Of a stretch of DNA of 7,518 nt, positions 5,878 to 7,518 are shown one piece after another. The translations under genes were made by a program, and so were the position numbers. Origin of the DNA: CAYLMM01 sp964646035 (GTDB taxonomy: Bacteria > Krumholzibacteriota > Krumholzibacteriia > LZORAL124-64-63); the NCBI GenBank assembly GCA_964646035.1, contig CAZYDJ010000125.1:1-7518 (forward strand), read 5' to 3'. Under the pieces are notes generated by a model. The model was given only the letters and a program-made list of their open reading frames with translations. It did no database searches and was not told the DNA's origin. Numbering within the stretch: position 1 is the first letter of the stretch; every line of letters begins with the position of its first letter.

Positions 5878-7260
5878 TCAATCCCGCGGCGGCTCCAGGC
5901 CGTATTCGCGGATCTTGCGCCAGAGCGTCGTGCGGTCGATGCCCAGGCGGCGGGCGGCGCGGCTGCGGTTCCATCCCGCCCTTTCCAGAGCGGCGGCGAT
6001 CACGGTTTTTTCGTCGTCGCTGTGCCGGGGCACGTCGCGGATCGCCCCGTCGCTCCTGCGCCCCGCATCGGCAATCTCGGGCGGCAGATGACGGGGTTCG
6101 ATGACGCCGCCTCGCGCCAGCACCACAGCGTGCTCGACCGCGTTCTCCAGTTCACGCACGTTGCCCGGCCAGCGATGGGCCATCAACGCGGCCATGGCCG
6201 CGGGGCCCACCGACAGCGGGCCTGCTTCGGCATGATGTTCCAGGAAATGCCCGATCAGCAGCGGGATGTCCTCGCGCCTTTCGCGCAGAGGCGGCACCGC
6301 CAGGCCGACCACCTTGATCCGGTAGTAGAAATCCTCGCGGATCCCGCCGTCGGACATCAAGGCCTCGATGTCACGGTTGGTGGCGGTAATGATGCGCACG
6401 TCGACCGGGACGGGCTTGTTGTCCCCGACCCTCTCGATCACTTTCTCCTGCAGCACCCGCAAGAGCTTGACCTGGACCGCCGGGCTGACGTCCCCGATCT
6501 CGTCCAGGAAAAGCGTGCCTCCGGACGCCTCCTCGAAACGGCCGCGCCGGTCCGCGACGGCTCCGGTGAAAGAACCGCGGACATGGCCGAAGAGTTCGGA
6601 TTCCAGCAGGGTCTCCGGCAGCGCCGAGCAATTGACCATCACGAACGGCCCCTCGGCCCGATTGCCGGCGTTATGGATGGCCCGCGCCACCAGTTCCTTG
6701 CCGGTGCCGGTCTCGCCCCGGATCAGCACCGAGGCTCCGCTGGGCGCCACGTCCTCGATCAACCCGAAGAGTTCGCGCATCCGGCGGTTGTCGCCGATCA
6801 TGCCGCCGAAACGCCGTCGGTCTACCTGCTTGCGCAGCGTCGTGACCTCGGTGACGTCGCTCATGATCAATGCGGTGCCGGCGACGGGGCCCGCGCCGGA
6901 TGATCCCAGCGAGCGCAGCGGCACGGTTCGGATCAGGACCTGGCCGGAGCGCCCGGAGCCGAGGTCGATCGCGGCCTGGTAGCCGGTGATCGGTTCGCCG
7001 GTCAGGACGGTCCGGGCGAGACAGTCGCGAGGACATGAATCCGGGCCGAATACCTCGCAGGCATCCTTCCCGATCAGATCGCCGGCATCTACGCCGAGCA
7101 GTTCCATGGCGGCGCGATTGGCTGCTATCAGGCGCAGGTCCGCGTCCACGGCCAGGACCGCCTCGCCCAACGCGTCGAGGATGTCCTGAACGCTTTGCGG
7201 ATCGAAGCGGCAGAGCCGGCCCAAGCCTCCGCTCGCGGCGTCGTTGTTCTTGTCGGCCAT
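5878..7260 (-). CDS. Sigma-54-dependent activator: PAS, AAA+ and Fis-type HTH domains
   Basis: Enhancer-binding protein that uses ATP hydrolysis to open sigma-54 RNA polymerase promoters. From the chosen start it has 460 residues. The N-terminal PAS domain (about 22-140) carries Cys68, Cys76 and Cys80 and replaces a phosphoreceiver, so the signal is probably small-molecule, redox or metal. The AAA+ domain (about 153-380) has Walker A GETGTGKE (182-189), loop GSFTGA (229-234, an Ala-to-Ser variant of GAFTGA), Walker B GGTLFLDEIGD (247-257), REDFYYRIKV (308-317) and WPGNVREL (364-371). The C-terminal Fis-type HTH (about 418-452) ends RRLGIDRTTLWRKIREYGL. The ATG at 7260 has GGAAGGA (7268-7274 on the plus strand) seven bases upstream. 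An in-frame TTG at 7302 extends the frame by 14 codons but lacks a ribosome binding site. A sigma-54 promoter facing the other way lies upstream, so a divergent target is likely. The specific signal is unknown. Confidence 0.95.
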   Translation of the reverse strand: MADKNNDAASGGLGRLCRFDPQSVQDILDALGEAVLAVDADLRLIAANRAAMELLGVDAGDLIGKDACEVFGPDSCPRDCLARTVLTGEPITGYQAAIDLGSGRSGQVLIRTVPLRSLGSSGAGPVAGTALIMSDVTEVTTLRKQVDRRRFGGMIGDNRRMRELFGLIEDVAPSGASVLIRGETGTGKELVARAIHNAGNRAEGPFVMVNCSALPETLLESELFGHVRGSFTGAVADRRGRFEEASGGTLFLDEIGDVSPAVQVKLLRVLQEKVIERVGDNKPVPVDVRIITATNRDIEALMSDGGIREDFYYRIKVVGLAVPPLRERREDIPLLIGHFLEHHAEAGPLSVGPAAMAALMAHRWPGNVRELENAVEHAVVLARGGVIEPRHLPPEIADAGRRSDGAIRDVPRHSDDEKTVIAAALERAGWNRSRAARRLGIDRTTLWRKIREYGLEPPRD

Positions 7261-7300
7261 CTTCAGATCCTTCCGATCGACTATCCGGAGTGATGCATAC

Positions 7301-7334
7301 AACTATTATGTTGCAACTATTATGTTGCTGCAAC
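7301..7334. repeat. Two tandem 14-bp repeats with GTTGC/GCAAC dyads (candidate activator sites)
   Basis: AACTATTATGTTGC occurs twice head to tail (7301-7314 and 7315-7328). The repeats create an 8-bp palindrome GTTGCAAC (7310-7317) and an 11-bp dyad GTTGC-T-GCAAC (7324-7334). The centre lies about 175 bp upstream of the predicted start of the rightward sigma-54 promoter, a usual distance for enhancer sites. These are therefore candidate binding sites for the adjacent activator (inference). Confidence 0.55.
7305..7333 (-). promoter_or_regulatory. Candidate sigma-70-type promoter of the sigma-54 activator gene
   Basis: On the minus strand TTGCAG (7328-7333) and CATAAT (7305-7310; 5 of 6 against TATAAT) are separated by exactly 17 bases. 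The predicted start is near 7298, giving a leader of about 38 bases before the ATG at 7260. The -35 match is weak. Both elements lie inside the tandem repeat, so protein binding there would probably affect the activator's own expression (inference). Confidence 0.4.
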
Positions 7335-7358
7335 ACCATACATCGCTGAGAACACGGC

Positions 7359-7380
7359 GCGGAAGCTGTTCCGCAGCTTC
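7359..7380. repeat. Nested perfect inverted repeats
   Basis: Two overlapping perfect dyads share sequence. GCGGAA-GCTG-TTCCGC covers 7359-7374, and GAAGCTG-TTCCG-CAGCTTC covers 7362-7380. They could be an operator or an RNA hairpin. No T-tract follows directly on either strand, so this is not a standard terminator. It lies between the tandem repeats and the sigma-54 promoter. Confidence 0.5.
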
Positions 7381-7465
7381 TCCGAAAATATATCCAACAA
7401 ATTAAACTGTTATTACAAAGAAACTTGTGAAATTAGACAATTAAAGTTATCTTTAGGATTAATTC

Positions 7466-7481
7466 TGGCACATAGACTGCA
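7466..7481 (+). promoter_or_regulatory. Near-consensus sigma-54 (-24/-12) promoter facing right
   Basis: TGGCACATAGACTGCA matches the consensus TGGCACRNNNNTTGCW at every defined position except one (C instead of the first T of TTGC). The invariant GG (7467-7468) and GC (7479-7480) are exactly ten bases apart. The predicted start is near 7492. It points out of the window, away from the divergent sigma-54 activator gene, and lies in an AT-rich stretch (about 7381-7465). The regulated gene is not in the window. Confidence 0.8.
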
Positions 7482-7518
7482 ATAAGCCGAACCAATAACA
7501 GGCATCACCCCCGGCAGA

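Noticed and set aside
5866..5879. GACGG-CAGG-CCGTC hairpin between the convergent genes as a bidirectional terminator
   Set aside because: The stem is only 5 bp, and the nearest T-run on the minus strand is four bases long and separated by several bases. No T-run follows on the plus strand.
6022..6903. Plus-strand 293-codon open frame opposite the sigma-54 activator
   Set aside because: It is the antisense shadow of the conserved AAA+ domain and has no domain of its own.
7261..7302. TTG start at 7302 giving the activator 14 extra residues
   Set aside because: No ribosome binding site precedes it and it would begin at or just before the likely transcript start. The ATG at 7260 has a good Shine-Dalgarno at the right distance.
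7381..7465. IHF binding site in the AT-rich stretch before the sigma-54 promoter
   Set aside because: The stretch is suitably AT-rich, but no good match to WATCARNNNNTTR was found on either strand by eye.

Overview
The window is 7.5 kb of GC-rich bacterial chromosome. It carries seven genes, one of them cut by the left edge, with short intergenic gaps and rho-independent terminators. A sigma-54 activator, a near-consensus -24/-12 promoter, an OPT peptide transporter and a secreted Cys-rich protein fit a Gram-negative-type bacterium with sigma-54. The sequence alone does not fix the phylum. No IS element, CRISPR array, tRNA or rRNA was seen.

Left part (1-3568): an OPT-family oligopeptide transporter on the minus strand lies divergent to pepT (tripeptidase T) on the plus strand, 247 bp apart. 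This reads as a peptide-scavenging pair, in which peptides are imported and then trimmed in the cytoplasm. pepT ends at a strong hairpin-T-tract terminator.

Middle (3569-5852): a monocistronic gene for a small exported protein with 18 cysteines, which I cannot assign to a family with confidence, ends at its own perfect terminator. It is followed by a tight three-gene operon: an SPFH/band-7 membrane protein, a small membrane protein with a PH-like soluble part, and an Arc-like ribbon-helix-helix DNA-binding protein. A perfect 14-bp palindrome with a third half-site one helical turn away lies in the promoter region of this operon and is a good candidate for autoregulation by the ribbon-helix-helix protein.

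Right part (5853-7518): a PAS/AAA+/Fis sigma-54 activator is encoded on the minus strand, convergent with the operon. Upstream of it is an AT-rich intergenic region with two tandem 14-bp repeats containing GTTGC/GCAAC dyads, a separate nested inverted repeat, and a near-consensus sigma-54 promoter pointing right, out of the window. This layout predicts that the activator controls a divergent operon beginning just past the right edge. The PAS domain has a cysteine triplet that could sense redox state or a metal.
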